This document shows positions 5,606 through 6,046 of a stretch of 6,046 bases of DNA, piece after piece. The notes beneath the pieces were generated by a model. It made no database searches and was not told the origin of the DNA. It worked only from the letters and a program-made list of their open reading frames with translations. Positions within the stretch are counted from its first letter, which is position 1. Each line of letters opens with the position of its first letter. The position numbers and the translations under genes were made by a program. This DNA is from Deltaproteobacteria bacterium (GTDB lineage Bacteria; Desulfobacterota; DSM-4660; Desulfatiglandales; Desulfatiglandaceae): NCBI GenBank assembly GCA_003646995.1, contig QMLZ01000189.1, forward strand, positions 1-6,046, given 5' to 3'.

Positions 5606-6046
5606 ACTCTGCCTCCTTTTCCAAGTGTCATGGGGTCTTCCGATGCCATTGCCTTGAACAGTGCGGTATAAGGATCATTGCCATTTAATGTGTCTCCATG
5701 TTTGGCCGGGCGGTCTGCCATTGGATAGGCAGAAGGTGGTAGTTTTTTTTCATCGCTCTCACGTTTCAGGCACCAGCCTTCAGGTAAAGGAGAATTGAGT
5801 TTGAGGCAGATTTTAATGCATTTATCTTGATTTAGCCGTGCAACCTTGAGGATTACTGGGCTGGACCATCGCTCCATGATACCATCCGAGAAACCATATA
5901 GCGTACAGTTTAGGGGATTCTGTTCACCAAAATGAAAAAGGATCGGCAATCCATAAGCCCCTCGCGGGAAATAGGCATCTTTTCCAAAATTGCCGCTATT
6001 GTATAAGGTCCTGATCGCATTTGGTTCTGGCCAGACACTGTGTCCC
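5602..6046 (-). CDS. cmr1: Cmr1, type III-B RAMP subunit (C-terminal 147 residues, 5' end outside window)
   Basis: Cmr1 is a RAMP-fold subunit at the end of the Cmr complex that contacts the 3' region of the guide/target duplex. The frame stays open to the right edge of the window. The first visible residues include WPEPNAIR (about 5-12 of the visible part) and then FPRGAYGLPILFHF (about 26-39); this WPE...FPR..GLPI.FHF pattern is typical of the Cmr1 C-terminal RAMP domain. It is followed by ERWSSPVILKVARL (about 58-71), matching the family's R..SP..lk segment. The tail ends in a flexible glycine/lysine stretch, LGKGGRV. A TTG at 5949 could be mistaken for a start, but the conserved motifs continue upstream of it, so the protein clearly begins beyond the window. 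Its TGA stop overlaps the cmr2 TTG start (TTGA), suggesting translational coupling. First gene of the visible operon. Confidence 0.9.
   Translation of the reverse strand, partial: GHSVWPEPNAIRTLYNSGNFGKDAYFPRGAYGLPILFHFGEQNPLNCTLYGFSDGIMERWSSPVILKVARLNQDKCIKICLKLNSPLPEGWCLKRESDEKKLPPSAYPMADRPAKHGDTLNGNDPYTALFKAMASEDPMTLGKGGRV
5612..5616 (-). promoter_or_regulatory. Shine-Dalgarno GGAGG for cmr2
   Basis: GGAGG lies 6 nt upstream of the TTG at 5605 and about 21 nt upstream of the next in-frame ATG at 5590. The spacing therefore favours TTG as the real start of cmr2. The site lies within the last codons of cmr1. Confidence 0.75.

Larger units (their letters stand above)
1..6046 (-). other. type III-B (Cmr) CRISPR effector operon with a downstream TIR gene, cut at both edges
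   Basis: Six recognisable Cmr subunit genes occur in numerical order 1-2-3-4-5-6, followed by the 5' end of a TIR-domain gene, all on the minus strand. Junctions range from a 17-nt overlap to a 41-nt gap, each with a Shine-Dalgarno sequence, so a single transcript is the simplest reading. The upstream end (promoter and the rest of cmr1) and the downstream end (rest of the TIR gene and anything beyond) lie outside. No CRISPR repeats, adaptation genes or cas6 are seen here; crRNAs may come from another locus or from flanking DNA. Co-transcription is inferred from spacing only. Confidence 0.9.

Noticed and set aside
5742..5749. Run of eight T on the plus strand as a possible terminator
   Set aside because: It lies inside cmr1, encodes lysines on the minus strand and has no GC-rich stem in front of it in either direction.
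5602..5949. A stand-alone 115-aa gene starting at TTG 5949
   Set aside because: The frame continues to the window edge and the Cmr1 motifs WPEPNAIR and FPRGAYG lie upstream of this TTG; it is the C-terminal part of cmr1.
1..6046. CRISPR array, tRNA, insertion sequence or phage attachment site
   Set aside because: No regularly spaced repeats, no long inverted repeats or transposase motifs, and coding sequence fills nearly all of the window.

Overview
This window is the main part of a type III-B (Cmr) CRISPR-Cas effector operon. Every gene lies on the minus strand, so transcription runs from high to low coordinates. In that direction the genes are cmr1 (3' part only, entering at the right edge), cmr2/cas10, cmr3, cmr4, cmr5 and cmr6. 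A seventh gene follows, of which only the first ~50 codons lie inside the left edge. That gene encodes the start of a TIR domain. Identifications rest on family motifs read from the translations; no database search was run.

The genes are packed tightly: cmr1 and cmr2 overlap as TTGA, cmr2/cmr3 are 6 nt apart, cmr3/cmr4 28 nt, cmr4/cmr5 overlap by 17 nt, cmr5/cmr6 are 5 nt apart, and cmr6 and the TIR gene 41 nt. Each start has a good purine-rich Shine-Dalgarno sequence 5-9 nt upstream. Several of these sit inside the preceding gene, as expected for one polycistronic, translationally coupled unit. Two starts (cmr2 and the TIR gene) appear to be TTG. No promoter, terminator, CRISPR array, cas1/cas2, cas6, tRNA/rRNA or insertion sequence is visible, and no stretch without a gene is longer than 41 nt.

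Working model: Cmr1-6 assemble on a crRNA. Cmr4 forms the backbone and keeps the Asp expected to cut target RNA. Cmr2 lacks the N-terminal HD nuclease domain found in many Cas10 proteins, but keeps the GGDD motif and its partner acidic loop for making cyclic oligoadenylate. An interference complex with a signalling head and no HD nuclease points to an ancillary effector. The gene immediately downstream in the same operon starts with a TIR domain, a fold that in several bacterial immune systems degrades NAD+. The attractive reading is that RNA detection by Cmr leads to a cyclic nucleotide signal and then a TIR effector. The sensor domain of that protein lies outside the window, so this remains inference.

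The organism is most likely a bacterium of roughly balanced GC content with strong Shine-Dalgarno use and some TTG starts. An environmental, perhaps anaerobic (for example Desulfobacterota-like) lineage would fit, but that placement is a weak guess because cmr operons move between lineages.
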